Shown in pieces: positions 22,444 to 34,035 of a stretch of DNA of 41,796 nucleotides. The notes below the pieces were generated by a model. The model did not search any database, was not told the DNA's origin, and was given only the letters and a program-made list of their open reading frames with translations. Position 1 is the first letter of the stretch, and the number at the start of each line of letters is the position of its first letter. Position numbers and translations under genes: made by a program. This DNA comes from Candolleomyces eurysporus (Eukaryota; Basidiomycota; Agaricomycetes; Agaricales; Psathyrellaceae): the NCBI GenBank assembly GCA_027579435.1, contig JANBPK010001101.1:1-41796 (forward strand). Reading direction: 5' to 3'.

Positions 22444-23215
22444 TCGACGCTAGCCGATGGAACTCGTATCATCAAAGCAACACCTCTCAAGCGGAATTCT
22501 AAGGCAAAGGCCAAAGTATTCAAAGCGAAGTTCGTTACTTTGAACATCCAAACCCCCAAGTTCCATTTTCTGGGAGACTACGTGCGCGTAATCCGAACCT
22601 TCGGAACTTGTGATTCGTTTTCAACAGAAGTCGTACGTGAATCAGTGTCCTGTCTATGCAAGTAACTGATCACCCTTTCATAGGGAGAGTTCATGCACCG
22701 CTACCCCAAGCGTTGGTATCAACGAACATCCAAACGGCACGTCCGCAAAGAGATCGCCCGACAAGAGAGGAAGGTTGCTGGAATCAGACGGATTCGACAG
22801 AAGATTAACGAGGCTAAGAAGCGAAGGGCACGCGATGTTGAGGAGCAAAAATCGGCGGCGAAGAATGCTGATATCCATCATTATATTGGAATTAACCAAA
22901 ACTGCCCCGTATCACTGATCAATCTGTCTCAATCGTATCCGGACGATACGCCAGGCCTTGACCCACTTGGAAAGGTAAGTTCCGCTGTTTCAAGCATGAC
23001 ATGGGATGCTAATCGATCACCAGACCTTTGTGAAAGACCTACGAGAACATTTGCTTCCCAGGCTTGAACTCGCCCTATTCGACAGGGCTAGAGTTGCAAG
23101 GAGCGAGGAGTCGGGGCCCCTAAGTCAACTTGAATCGCTGGACTCATCCCACATTATCTTCAAGGATTATCGGATGTTTTCGCACAAGATATTCCGGGTG
23201 AAGTACACCACCTAC

Positions 23216-24392
23216 TGTTATGTAATAACCCCTAGGGTATCNTTTTTTTTCTATTGTTTACTTGTATTTGATTTGGACTCTCTCGGATTTCCTCGGACTT
23301 CTCTCCTTAGTAATACGTTATCTTCCCCTTTGCCCCAGTCTTAACCCTTAGCCCGAGGACACCCTCTACCCTGTTGTTCTTTTTCTCACTTGATCCCCTT
23401 TACCCTGCTTCTTTTGCCCTATACCCTGCTTCTTTGCTATTAATAGTCGATGGAACCCGATAGCTATCAAGTAGGAACAGTAGAAGCACTAATGCTGGTC
23501 ATATGAGTCGAGCCAGCCCGGACTTGCCCGATCGGTTCAAGTAGTATAAATACCGAGCTAAACCGTGTAGTAGTTCTTTAGCTTGTTCTCGAGAATCAAA
23601 CCTCGTCTACTTGTATCTGGTGCCTGACAGACTCCCCTCGACTTCTTTACCCTGTGTATGCTCAAACTGAGAACACAGTGGACGCTCAACAACGAGTACA
23701 TTCGCCTCGACATCGTCCCTCACATCCCTCTCGCCGGAGGCATAGACCTTACCCTAGGCCAAGTGCTTCTCACGATTCCGATCGTGCACCCCCTCGTCCA
23801 ATTCGATTCACTCAACGTTTCCCTATTGTCGCCGTCTGCTCAAGAGCTGGTAGGAACCCTACTGCTACGACGTCAATTGGGTCCCTTTGCTACGAAGAAG
23901 GAACAACTATTGTGGATATTACGTGCTTCGAACGTCATCCAGCAGAGAGAATCATCACCAACTCCTTCGAACTCCGAGTAACCAACTACATCGACGACGT
24001 CNTCCTCACGCTTACGCGACATTGAAGAAGGACTTCGATCCCTCGAATTCCCTTCCCTTAATCCTCTTCAAGAATACCTTCTTCGAACAGAAGGAACCCC
24101 TCTCAGTGACGCTCTAGAACCTCCTCCTCCTCCTCCCTCCCCGAGTCCCCCTCAGCAAATTCTCCTCACCGAAGCTACTTGTGAAAGAGGTGTTCTTTCA
24201 CATTCTCTCTATACTTGGCAGCGATACGCTTCAAGTCCCAGAATCTCGGTCATCTCCCTGAACGTCTGTCATCACCCTCCCGATCCTCGTTTCGAGGAAC
24301 AATATCACCTTTCACTGTTTCTGATTACAGTGAATCTTCGTACCTCAGCCTGTATCGTTGAACCTCTCAACAATTTGAGGTACTCCATAACA
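23216..24392 (+). mobile_element. 1,177-bp insertion with LTR-like ends and 5-bp target duplication
   Basis: Starts TGTTATG and ends CATAACA, the perfect short inverted ends typical of LTRs. It is flanked by CCTAC (23211-23215 and 24393-24397), a 5-bp duplication as made by LTR-retrotransposon integrases. Removing it plus one CCTAC rejoins the codons for YTTY-DVRR exactly. A TATAAATA box lies at 23545, consistent with an LTR promoter. The second half has frames of protein-like composition (for example 23658-23981) but no reverse transcriptase, integrase or protease motif, and no second LTR copy is visible inside. Best read as a long solo LTR; a short non-autonomous element is the alternative. 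Ns occur at 23242 and 24002. The strand is given from the TATA orientation. Confidence 0.75.
23545..23552 (+). promoter_or_regulatory. TATA box of the inserted LTR-like element
   Basis: TATAAATA about 330 bp from the 5' end of the insertion, a usual distance for a U3 promoter. Inference from the motif only. Confidence 0.4.
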
Positions 24393-25211
24393 CCTACGAC
24401 GTCCGGCGCGATGAAGACGTCATTCACGTTGATTCCGACGTCTGCAACATCATGGTCCATAATCCCGCACATCGTGACAACTCGGATGCCCACCCATATC
24501 TCTATGGACGAGTTCTAGGCATTTACCATGCCCACGTGTCGTATGGGGGGGGAGTTTGCCGTCGGTGCTTGGGATTTGCATCCCTTTCGGTTGGAATTCC
24601 TCTGGGTCCGATGGTACAGCTTACAAGACCCGGAACCTGGCTTCCCATCACCTCTCGATCGTCTCTGTTTCCCTCCCGTGACTTCCCCAAATGCGACCTC
24701 CTTCATTGATCCCGATGCTGTTCTACGAGCTGCTCATCTCATACCTCGATTTAGTCTGGGCCGGGTGCATGATGATGGCAACGGTATATCAGAAATGGCT
24801 GGAGATAGGTCAGATTGGAAAGAATACTATGTGAATCGGTACGCTCGAACTATTGCAACTGCTTCCCGTCGATATTAATCCCCAAACAGGTTTGCCGATT
24901 GGGATATGTTTATGCGCTACCATACTAGCATGGCGGTTGGACATCTGCCCCAGCGTATTTCGAAAAATCCCGCCTCCTTTATTATCAATCGTCCAGAAGC
25001 ATCTTCGACCCATGTTCCCCTCAACGCGAACTTCGAGTCTATTACCAATGATAGAACCGAGGGTGAAGAAGACGGCGCGGGGGACGATGATGGTGGTGGT
25101 GAGGACGAGGACGAGGACGAGGACGAGGAGGGGGAAATGATTGAGGGAGATATGGATAACGAGGAAGGAACCGAGCCTACCGATGCGGATATTGTCATGT
25201 ATGGGTACTAG

Positions 25212-28075
25212 CAGACTATGAGCAACCAGTTCGGCCAAATGCCATTCCTTCCGGAGGAGAAAGTCCCAATGAATTCCGGTCAACCGTCACACCTGTCAGA
25301 AGTCTCGGGTTTCATGGTGACACTTGAACCCCCTGTTGGTGATCTCGGAGTTCAAGTTCTGGACATATATGAACCAGCTAATGTCACGAAATTTCCGTCT
25401 GTGTCCCTTTCCTCCTTCTCCTACCTTCCCTTCGCGATGCCCTTCTCCGACTTGCAGATAATACACTCAGCTGTTGCCCAAGACTTGGTCAGTCGCAATT
25501 ACACTCACACGTTCTGTTCTAATACCAATCATATCTTATAGTTATTGCGGTTTCAATGAGTCAGTTGCAGCGTGCTTTGAGTCATGCAGGATACGTCGTG
25601 TCTTCGACCCGACTTGGCGTCTCGCAGTGCATTAGGCAGCTGTCGCCCAAGACTTGGTCAGTCGCAATTCCACTCGCATGTTCTGTTCTAACAGCAATCA
25701 TATCTTATAGTCATTGCGGTTTCAATTAGTCAGTCGCAGCGTGCTTTGGTTCATGAAGGATACGTCGTGTCTTCCACCTGCTTTGGAGTCTCGCAGTACC
25801 GTAGGTAGGTTTGTACGTCCTCTTTGAGTCGAGCACGATCCATTGATGCTCATTCGGTCCAATCTTTAGATATTGCAGTGAGCCTACTCACGCGCGTCTT
25901 TCCCTCTTGGTTCTCTCGCAGTCCATTTTGTACGTGTTCTACTCCATCGACTATCGCTACTTACGAACCCACGTATAGGGTCTGTTGCGTCATCCCATAG
26001 TCATTGGTTCATTTAATCGAGTAAGATACTGCTGCTGTGTGTGCTAACGGCGGAGCAGATGCCATCAGCTCTCCCATTCACCATGGGTTCGGGATCCCCC
26101 TTCTCCAGCGAGCTGGCATACTCCTCGTCGTTGCCGCAGCTGTAGTTCTCGTGCAACTTGTCGAGGGGCTGCGGTTGATAATTATATTCTCGTCGTACTA
26201 TAATTCCTGTTTAGTGTAGTTTCCCTGCTGTTGAAATGTTGTCTAAACGTGATAAAATCATGATATTGTTTCCGGATCCGCTGCCCATCGTATCGTGCTG
26301 TTCATAGGATGAGCCCGAATCAAGTTTCGCTGGAACAACAAATGTGGTTGCTAGCAGACGAAGAAGGGTGCGGCTGCCATGGACGCTCCCCCGCCTACTA
26401 TTCGTCCGCAGAATGTGTTGAGCGATGGGGAGACTATGGAGACGGAGGTTATCAGAACCTAGCCCAGTGCATATGTAGGGGCTTTTTTTAGCCCCTCTCC
26501 GGAACAACAAATTCCGACCTACCCTATGTTGGGTTCATCGGGGAAAGATGTACATTGGGGGTTGATATTGCCTCCCTAGGTCTGGGTTTTATCCTACTGC
26601 CATCAGCCTGCAAAACATGTAGGACATACGATAGTGGTGGGATGCGAGATTAATATTTCGCTCACTAGGCTCAAGCCTTCCGCCCCGTACCGAGCTCTGC
26701 TATCTTTAGAACATGATAGACATGCGTCATTGTCCATGGTCGAACCCGCCATAAAGTGTACATGATACCTCCCCAGCGCCAGCTCGATTGCATACTGGGA
26801 AGTCAAAGCCCAAGGTACCTGTCGAGAGGCATGCCTCATGGCAGGTTCGACTGTACCAATTGCCCGAGGTTCCAAGGTCCTGAACGATCCGAATAGCTGC
26901 CAGGTTTGTCAGGTCTACAATCACTGGGCATCTCCGCCATGCTGGTAGACCTGTTTGCCATGGTTGATTGGCGGTATTTATGTCACAAAAACTCGTGTCT
27001 GTTGCATGGAGCGAATGAGCTGATAGCCCAACTGGATGAAGCACGATCAAGACCGTGAGGCATTGATATTCTCAACGTCCCATGTTCAGTTTGAATGAGT
27101 CTATACTGTACTGAATTGTGGATAGGAAAGCATAGGGTAACGCTGCCTCCAAGACTTGTGTATTTTCGACCCGTGTAATGCATAATACCGGGCCTGTTGC
27201 CTAGTAAACCCACGAAAATAGGGCCTCAATGCTGGAACAGCAGTGATAATGTGTAAAACCCCGCCAGATGCCAAAACGTCTCCAAATCCCGTCGCCTATC
27301 TGCAGTTCGGTACGTAGAGCCAGCTCAGGCTAGCTCGGCATTAAGTCGAACCACGCACCACGGACGGTGAGTGACGCTTGTCAAATCCAATCCTTCCACA
27401 AACCAATTACATCCAATTGGTAAGTCTCCCCCTCATACTCAGCTACATGACATTTACACCTGTGCGAGGCGGCGGATGCTCTGCACGGCAAGCCTTGAGG
27501 CATTTTTTCCCGGTATCAAAGTAGAAGCGGGTATTTAGCTGAAAGGAGAGCAGCGACGACGCTCGCGCCAATACCGCCCTCTCTACAGAGGAAGAGGGTA
27601 CAAACTGCACAAACAGAAATCGGAAAACAGCAGCGAGGAGCACGGTCTTGGCACGCAATGGCACCCAAAGTACCCAAAAAAAAANCCAACGGCGAATTTC
27701 ATCGTTTCCGCGCGGACAAGTACTTGCTTTTCTATGCATGCGTAAACACATCATCACCAGGATTGATTAATACGGAACACGGAAAAGCAGACAGTCTACA
27801 ATATATTCTGGAATGCTTTCCGCCTCGAAAACTTCACAAATGTGCTCGAGCTACCTCCGTTTCAATCAGCAAGAGGCGCGCACATTCTTGTCTGAGATTC
27901 GTCGAAAAGGAGTACTAGACCAAAGCATTCAACCACCTTCCGAAATCCCGCTCAGGCATAATGCTGCACGTCAAACCATGTCAATACTTGTGATCGTTGT
28001 GATTTATGCCAGTTGTATCAGCAGCGCCATCGATGTTCTGCGATGACAGGCATGATCAGAGCAGATATGAAATTA
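25212..28075. other. Gene-poor region after Plavaka-like copy 1
   Basis: Probably the 3' part of the transposon at first, with a 169-bp tandem duplication (25468-25805). Plus-strand frames at 25218-25541 and 26037-26219 are short and lack domain features. From 26500 to 28000 no frame is convincing. A short frame opening MAPKVPKKK at 27658 (with an N at 27685 in its A run) resembles a nuclear-protein start but is not followed by a usable exon. No gene is called. Confidence 0.4.
25468..25805. repeat. 169-bp tandem direct duplication
   Basis: Two copies starting CAGCTGT(T/C)GCCCAAGACTTGG at 25468 and 25637, diverged by scattered substitutions. Each contains CAGTCGCAATT, ATCATATCTTATAG and TACGTCGTGTCTTC. 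The word TCGCA recurs about six times between 25495 and 25925, partly because of the duplication, as in the subterminal regions of CACTA-like elements. Confidence 0.8.
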
Positions 28076-28381
28076 TCAGTTCGCCATTTTTCCAGTGATG
28101 AAGGCCTGCGCAACAATGGCCCAGGGTTTGCCAGTGGAGGCCGTGGTAGAGGCTTCCGAAGCGCCATGACTTCCCGTTCCCTTCTCCTTTGGCCCAACCT
28201 TACGTTTGAAGGCATCGACAGTCTTATCGATCTTCTTCTCGACCCTGGCAAAGAATCGGTGAGCGCCCGAAGGTCGACTCCCACTAGCATCGACGGGCGT
28301 CGCAGTGCGAGACGGAATCGGGTTATTACGCTCCGAGTCCCCGGCGGTGTTGCCTCCATGAATTTCCGTAGCTTCAGACAT
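28076..28381 (-). CDS. Small protein, possible N-terminal fragment of an NLR-like gene
   Basis: 101 codons from the ATG at 28381 (MSEATEIHGGNTAGDSE) to the stop at 28076. The polar N-terminus is followed by a basic helix (HRFFARVEKKIDKTVDAFKR) and a Ser/Thr/Gly-rich end. The basic-helix segment reminds me of N-termini that precede NACHT modules in some agaricomycete NACHT-WD40 proteins, but no NACHT or WD40 sequence follows downstream. It may be an orphan fragment or a small stand-alone gene. Assignment rests on recollection only. Confidence 0.4.
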   Translation of the reverse strand: MSEATEIHGGNTAGDSERNNPIPSRTATPVDASGSRPSGAHRFFARVEKKIDKTVDAFKRKVGPKEKGTGSHGASEASTTASTGKPWAIVAQAFITGKMAN

Positions 28382-29329
28382 TGTGTTTGCTCGATTGAAA
28401 AGTTGAGGTGAATCGCAAGAGTTCGCAGTAGATGGTAAGTCCAAGTGATGGTAGTGGTACAAGGAGAACAGAACGAGGCAATCGATGCTCATTACTGCTG
28501 TGCGTGAGAGCCCGCTCGAAGCCTCGTGACCTGGGCGCTTAACTCGGAAATTGGGACAATATTCAGGCGAAAAGAGAACAAGAAGTTCATCCAGCGAAAG
28601 TGCATGGAAATCTCTAAAAGAATGGCCCCTCCGGGCGAACCTGGACACTCAACTGTCTCAACTACAGTCGTTGGGCATACGGTCAATTGGATGTTGTAAA
28701 CATGCCAAAAAAATACATGAATGATTGCGAATGGACAAGTCTGTCAATGAAACAGACAAGCAAGTTAGGTCCCAAGTAATAGTTGATCCAATAGCGTGCA
28801 GTGGGATCGAAAAATGTGTAACGTGACCATAGTTAATATTCAATACTATTCAAACAAAAAACATGCAAAGAGAAGAAATAAAAGATTCAAGAGAACAAAG
28901 GGTAAAATGGGAGATAAAATAAAAAAGATCAGAAAAGAAATTCAAGACGTGCAAGTGCAAGGAATGAACCATTCTCAAGCCAATTTATACCTCTATTTAT
29001 AAGAGCGTCTAACAGTCGACTCATATGTAGTCACAATATAGTCATGTTGACGCACGACCGCCTATTCCGCAAAAAAAAACTGCAACCGATCATACCCAAA
29101 AAAANCACAAACCCAGACACTTAGTGTCCAGGAATAGCAATATGGCCTGTAAGAATATATACACGCATCTAGCGACTGAAGGGGCCAGCAACACGTCGAC
29201 GAAAACTGCACGGCGGACGCCCAGAAGGGACAGAATATTCGTAGCGTTCACACAAAGATCCCTGCTCACAAACGCCCTCCACAGCAGACGCCTGTTCGCA
29301 CCGACGTAGCGGATTCGGTTGGCCTAAAT
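28382..29329. other. A-rich spacer
   Basis: No gene seen. The plus strand from about 28840 to 28960 is strongly A/G-rich, and an N at 29105 follows an A run. Short frames here are compositional. Confidence 0.4.
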
Positions 29330-29895
29330 CCAGCCGTCATGGTCTTGTATGACTGTTTGGAAAGAAAAAGGAATAGAAAATAGGTCCCCGGTTAGTAAGG
29401 GGGCCAGTAAAGCTGAAAAGGAGAAGAAGACGTACAAATGAGGTCGCGAGGCTGCAGAGCCAAAGAGTCGAAGAAAGGTGAACGCAGACGATGTCGCCTT
29501 TACGACCATCGAGATCGGTGAACGCCGCAGGGTCGGAGAAGCCACACTCGCCCACAAGTGCAGCGTACACGGTGTGTAGCATGTCAGCCCGGATCTCACC
29601 AATACCTACCAACGAATAACGAATCAATATCGATGTGCCATTCCACTGACTGCTCAATGAAAGGTTCAACATACGGTATATGGCAATCAGCCCAGCGACA
29701 AAGAGCCCGGAACGTTAGCGGTAGTGCTGCGAGAGGCCTAGTGTTGATGCTAGTGAGGTTGTTGGACGTAGTCCTGGATGGTCGTGGAATCCTGCCGCGT
29801 CCATCTGCGAAGGGCCAAATCAACATCAATGGCAAGAGAATCAAGTTCAACAACTCACTCCAAAGGTTCAGACACTGATTCTGCGAGCACTCCAC
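29330..29895 (-). CDS. Partial unknown gene, two exon-like segments
   Basis: Two minus-strand segments read as protein: about 29800-29680 (GRGRIPRPSRTTSN ... ALCRWADCHIP) and about 29615-29440 (GIGEIRADMLHTVYAALVGE, then GFSDPAAFTDLDGRKGDIVC). A GT donor after the first and a TTGGTAG acceptor before the second would join them. Upstream and downstream exons were not found. No family is recognised, and it may be a gene remnant. Confidence 0.3.
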
Positions 29896-30905
29896 TAGTC
29901 ATTCAGTTGGTAATACCGTGGGTCATCTTGTGGCCGTTGCTCAACGATCCATCGCAATTGAGCTACGTACACCATCAAGATCAGCGGCAAGGAGAATTAA
30001 CGCATAGGCGAGCTCTACACAATAGCGGGCTAGGAGACTTTAAGATTGACCACTAGAAAGGGAGATCGTATATGAGCACTCGCGCCAGAAAGGCCGCAGC
30101 GTGAAAAAACAGACGTACTCGGAAGGCGGAGTAGAGTTGGCACTCTGAAACACCGCTACCGTTCCCACTTTCACCCTGCCAAAGTCTGGTAGTTGGACGC
30201 CGCCTCGGTGAACCCACATCGGTGAGTACCATTTTGGACGGCGTTGATGGCGTTGGTCTCACGATGTTAGTAGTCGAAGGCGCTCGGGATGTGTTGTAGG
30301 TATGGCCGAAGACGAGGCCGGAGGCGGGATGCGAGGTGATGGTTTGACGAGGGCAAGAGTAAACAGAGTGCTCTGTTCAGACGCTGGAGCCGGGGGCGGG
30401 TGCCTGGATAAGTACCAACGTGTGTAGATGAATCCGGCGTACGCATTTTCGGATGACGAAAAGTCGAGACTGATAGCGGTAAGAAAGGACGGGACCGTGG
30501 GACCATCCTTGCATCGCTCATCGAACCGCCTCACTTCCTATCGCCGACTGGAGAGCTTAGCTGGCCTCATCGGCACCTTCCCTCCAGCTCGGTTCCTTCC
30601 TTCCTACTTGAGACGTGTTGGTGTTGGCAGGCGCACTTTGGATATTCACGAAACCTCGTCTGCCCAATTTCAGCCAACGTTCTTGACCCGGATGGGTCTT
30701 CTCCCGATTTGCACGAGTCCCACCATCCTACGCTACAGTCCTTCCAGCTCGTTTTATCTCCTCTGTCCCCGCATGACGCGCGTTTCGCTCCGCCTCTATT
30801 CAAAGCACTCTGTCGCCCTTGCGGCTTCAAAAACTGCTCGCGTTGCTTGCTTCGAGAAACCTGACCGGCCTGGTGCAGGAATGTTTGCGCCAGACGTAGT
30901 CTTCC
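29896..30905. other. Spacer with overlapping open frames, no gene assigned
   Basis: GC-richer sequence with long frames on both strands (for example 30428-30982 plus, 30567-31034 minus). None shows a domain or clean splice structure. The plus-strand part near 30650-30850 could hold an upstream exon of the broken gene that follows, but this could not be shown. Confidence 0.35.
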
Positions 30906-32620
30906 TTGCTTTCCCCACCATCCCCTCCAAAGAAAGATACTTACGACGGGCCGGTGTACCAATACGAAGACCCTCGACATGAAGACGAGTTCAAGAGCAG
31001 GTTGTTGGCTGCAAAGTTTACACTCGCACTCCAACGCATGTCAAACCTCATCAAACTCATCCTTCCCAATTTCGACCAATCCCTCGCTCAGCACACCGCT
31101 TTCATATGTTCCAAGATGTCCGTAGAAGAGATATCAGCATTCTACACTTGTCTCGAGGACCAATCAACGTCATAGAGGTTCTCGAGGTTGGACGATGCCA
31201 CCAACGAGGCTCCCAATCAACCCCAAGATTCGACATAGCCTATTCACCAGCATCAGCCGAGGCAGTCAGTCCGCCTCCTCCAGGCTCCACCGAATGGTGG
31301 TAGGGAGTCGGTCGACGACGACAACACCTCTCTCACAATACTTCCCCGATCCCCGCTCCATCTCACCCGTCGGCCCAGCTGTGCGACAGTATTACTTGGC
31401 TCTCCTACCCTGCTTCCCTCCCCGACGACTCTCAACGCTACACCGGCTATCTTGGCTATCCTCCGACCCTTCTCTGAGCCTCTTCTTGCCAAGTTCTCGA
31501 CAGCGTCGTTCGCAGTCTCGCTGGCGGATACGAATACGACAAGTCATACGAAGCAGTTATCGAAGCGTTCGCAAAATGTGGATTTGGATATCAGCACGAG
31601 GCTCTCTACGGGGTTGGGGCCCATCACTGTTATGGCTTCCCTTCGTGGGTCGGTGACGAAGCTTGGAGTGAGGTTTGGTGAGAATGTTGATAGGAGAATG
31701 GTGGAGAAGGCGTTGGGTACCGTTGCTGCAATCTTGGGTTCCGGGGTACCTGAAGATAACAGTAATAGCAACCATAATGGGGGTGCGAATGACCTGGAAA
31801 GGGAAGGGGAGGGAGGAGGATGGAGAGGGTTGGAGGCATCCAGAGTTCTGTTTATGACGAAGGTGGGATTGATGCCTGGGCAGGAAGAGGTGTGTACTTG
31901 GCTCGACTCTCTCTTACTCTCTCTCTTCTTTTTCTCTATTCATTTTGTGAGTTACGCCGCTAATCAAATTCCTCCCTCCCTCTCGTATGAACAGATACTC
32001 TACAAGACCCTCTAAACAAACAACCCTCCCTCGATACACCCGCATCCGCAAACTCTCTCTCAGCTTCCCATCAAGCACCAGTCCTCGTGAAATCTCTTTT
32101 TCTTTCTTCTTGGCACCACCAATTGCACCGTCGATGGAGCCTGAAGTCGCGTTGAGGGGTGCTCAGGCTGCCCGCGCCGCCTCCGTCACCTTTGCTATCA
32201 CCCTCCCAAGTCTTAGGGCAGGGAGCAACGCAATAGCAGGCTCGATATTTGAAGAGCTCATACCCGATCCGACCTATCGCTGGTGGCGTCTCGACTGCTG
32301 TGTACCCGAGCTTTGACGCCATTCGGGGAACGTCAACTTTGAAGCGGATGTTGCTGTTCAATGTCAACGGCGGCTCAGATAAGGACAAGGCTGCGGGAGT
32401 CGTCGAAGGGACTCGGGATCAGGAACAGGAACAATTTAAGCAAGAGGATGATGGGAAGTTGACTGCAAAGGATAAGGCGAGGGTCGCGGATGGGGACGAG
32501 GGTGCTCGTCTTGCCGGATGGGGTGGTTTGGGAGGTTCCAGCGGCAGCAGCAGGAGCAGGATCAGGAGCGGCCGCTGTGGCGTCTTTAAAATCCGCTTCA
32601 ACATCCTCCTCCTCGTCTAC
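30906..32620 (+). pseudogene. Broken plus-strand gene of unknown family
   Basis: Protein-like segments follow one another on the plus strand in changing frames: 30906-31172 (VYQYEDPRHEDEFKSRLL, then FTLALQRMSNLIKLILPNF), 31430-31890 (GLGPITVMASLRGSVTKLGV, FGENVDRRMVEKALGTV, KVGLMPGQEE), 32110-32315 (PDPTYRWWRLDCCVPEL) and 32316-32560 (FDAIRGTSTLKRMLLFNVNG). At 32310 a single base separates VPEL from FDAIRG. Near 31890 a GT donor is possible. The order and composition suggest one ancestral protein of 500 aa or more. Frame breaks may be mutations or sequence errors. No family was recognised. Confidence 0.4.
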
Positions 32621-33291
32621 TTTCACCACTGCTCTTGCTTCACACTCGCCCCTTCGACCCTCCCATTCCCATACCAACCGCCGGATCACGATGCCCAACA
32701 CCCCATCCTGCTCCCTTCGACCCTTCTCGACCCTTTAAATGGCACGTTTCCGTATCCAATAATCTCTCCACTCCGCGATCGGTCGAGAAAGTTTCCAATA
32801 TTGTTCCTCTTTGCTCTCCCATGCTCGGAATACGACTCGTATGTGCTTCCACACCCTTGGGACAACGATTCGAGGTCACCAGGCTTCGTATCAGAACGGT
32901 GGGGCAGCTGGTGGTCGTCTCAGGCCCATGGCCTATTCTCCACATCTGCACTTCGTTTCGCTGCCGCGTATGTGTGCGGGCAGGCCAAGCGAGTGTGAGG
33001 ATAAGACTTTCACCAAGTTTACTGTTTACGCGTATGCCCCGGGCTCCTCTTAGCACTTGATTCGGGCAGACTGCAGCGTCGGCATACGCAAGGATCGGGA
33101 TGTCTTGACCCTCAGCATTCTCCTCACCCCCCACTCTACACGGCGTGCAAGAACGCGCAGAATAGTCATAGTTTGACTCTTGAAGGTGGCGCGGCGAGAG
33201 GTCGATGCTGCGGACACGGCGTGGCGGGCATACAATAGAATAGGATAGAACAAGTAGGGAGCTGGTGTACAAGTAACTTTGCCAGTTGTTA
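32621..33291. other. Spacer left of the foldback element
   Basis: Frames on both strands (for example 32640-33332 minus, 32811-33053 plus) lack recognisable features. The plus strand near 32880-33050 has protein-like words (GGAAGGRLRPMAYSPHLHF) that may be the end of the broken gene upstream. No gene is called. Confidence 0.35.
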
Positions 33292-33718
33292 CAGCAAGCG
33301 ACGAAACGATAGACCCACTTTACAGAAATCACTGTAGTTGATCTTGTTTAGTTGTACAAACAAAACTATGCCCAATCCGGTGGGCTGCATTCCATGAACA
33401 GTATGCTAATGGTGTAGCTGTATGACCTTGCTCACTCTTGCCCGGTCCAGGCTCAGTTTTGCATACACGGGACGTCACTAGAAGCCATTATGTCTCTTTT
33501 CTTGAGGCATTTGCGACGGTTTCCCGTAGAGATTGCTTGAGAAGGTCTTATGAAGTCCATGTACATAGATTGGCATTCTCGGATCTTGATGCATTTTGGC
33601 TAGGCGGTTGACTTTCCTACCGAATTGGGCATGGTTTTATTTGTACACAGCTCCACAACTAAACAAGATCAACTACAATGATTTCTGCAAAGTGGGTCTA
33701 TCGTTTCGTCGCCTGCTG
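33292..33718. mobile_element. Foldback MITE with about 92-102-bp terminal inverted repeats
   Basis: Left arm 33292-33383 and right arm 33617-33718 are inverted copies. Both start CAGCA(A/G)GCGACGAAACG and continue with few differences; the right arm has about 10 extra bases. The element is bounded by TA on both sides (33290-33291 and 33719-33720), the target of Tc1/mariner-type transposases. The 233-bp centre has no coding capacity. Most likely a non-autonomous mariner-like MITE. Confidence 0.8.
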
Positions 33719-34035
33719 TATGCGTAGATCCGAGAATCAATTACATCAGTAAATGATTGAAAATATGATATACCGTTCCATCACTCCCAAGTGACCGGCA
33801 ATTACTGCCACGCCCTGCACCCAGTTGCAACCAGTTGCAATTGAGCTGAAAGGATTCCAAGCGCAGGAGGATGTTGCTAGAAGATTGTAAGTGTATTGCA
33901 CCACATTGAAAGCTAATAGAAGGATTGCATTCAGTCTTCAAGTAGGTGTGAGTCCCAAACAAGAATTCCGAGGTCATTGTCATTCTCTCAGAACGGTTTT
34001 CATTAATCAGACCGCAGGCCAAGGTAGACGAAATA

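Larger units (their letters stand above)
19214..25211 (+). pseudogene. Plavaka-like transposase, copy 1, split by an insertion
   Basis: Exons 19214-19399, 19489-19786, 19855-20739, 20811-21040, 21098-21347, 21408-21580, 21640-21742, 21796-22632, 22684-22974, 23024-23215, 24398-24838, 24890-25211. With the insertion (23216-24392) removed and one base deleted from C7 (20474-20480) and from G8 (24545-24552), all phases fit and the product is 1,401 aa. Landmarks of Plavaka transposases (CACTA-like DDE group) are an N-terminal C2HC finger, SELYNSDAFLKAH, FTYSADYPEK, CPCPRCLV, DLLHEFELGVW, WHALAKLRMHTD and RFADWDMFMRY. The tail is acidic, with a (GAGGAC)n tract. It differs clearly from copy 2. The insertion in a conserved exon means it cannot make a full protein as it stands. 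Confidence 0.85.

Noticed and set aside
24917..25198. Minus-strand frame with long serine runs
   Set aside because: Mirror of the GAGGAC/acidic tract in the last exon of transposase 1.
19086..26700. Terminal inverted repeats for Plavaka-like copy 1
   Set aside because: Searched by eye for CACTA-like or matching inverted ends on both sides; none convincing.
32640..33332. 230-codon minus-strand frame
   Set aside because: Runs through spacer into the MITE arm, no domain, composition of antisense sequence.
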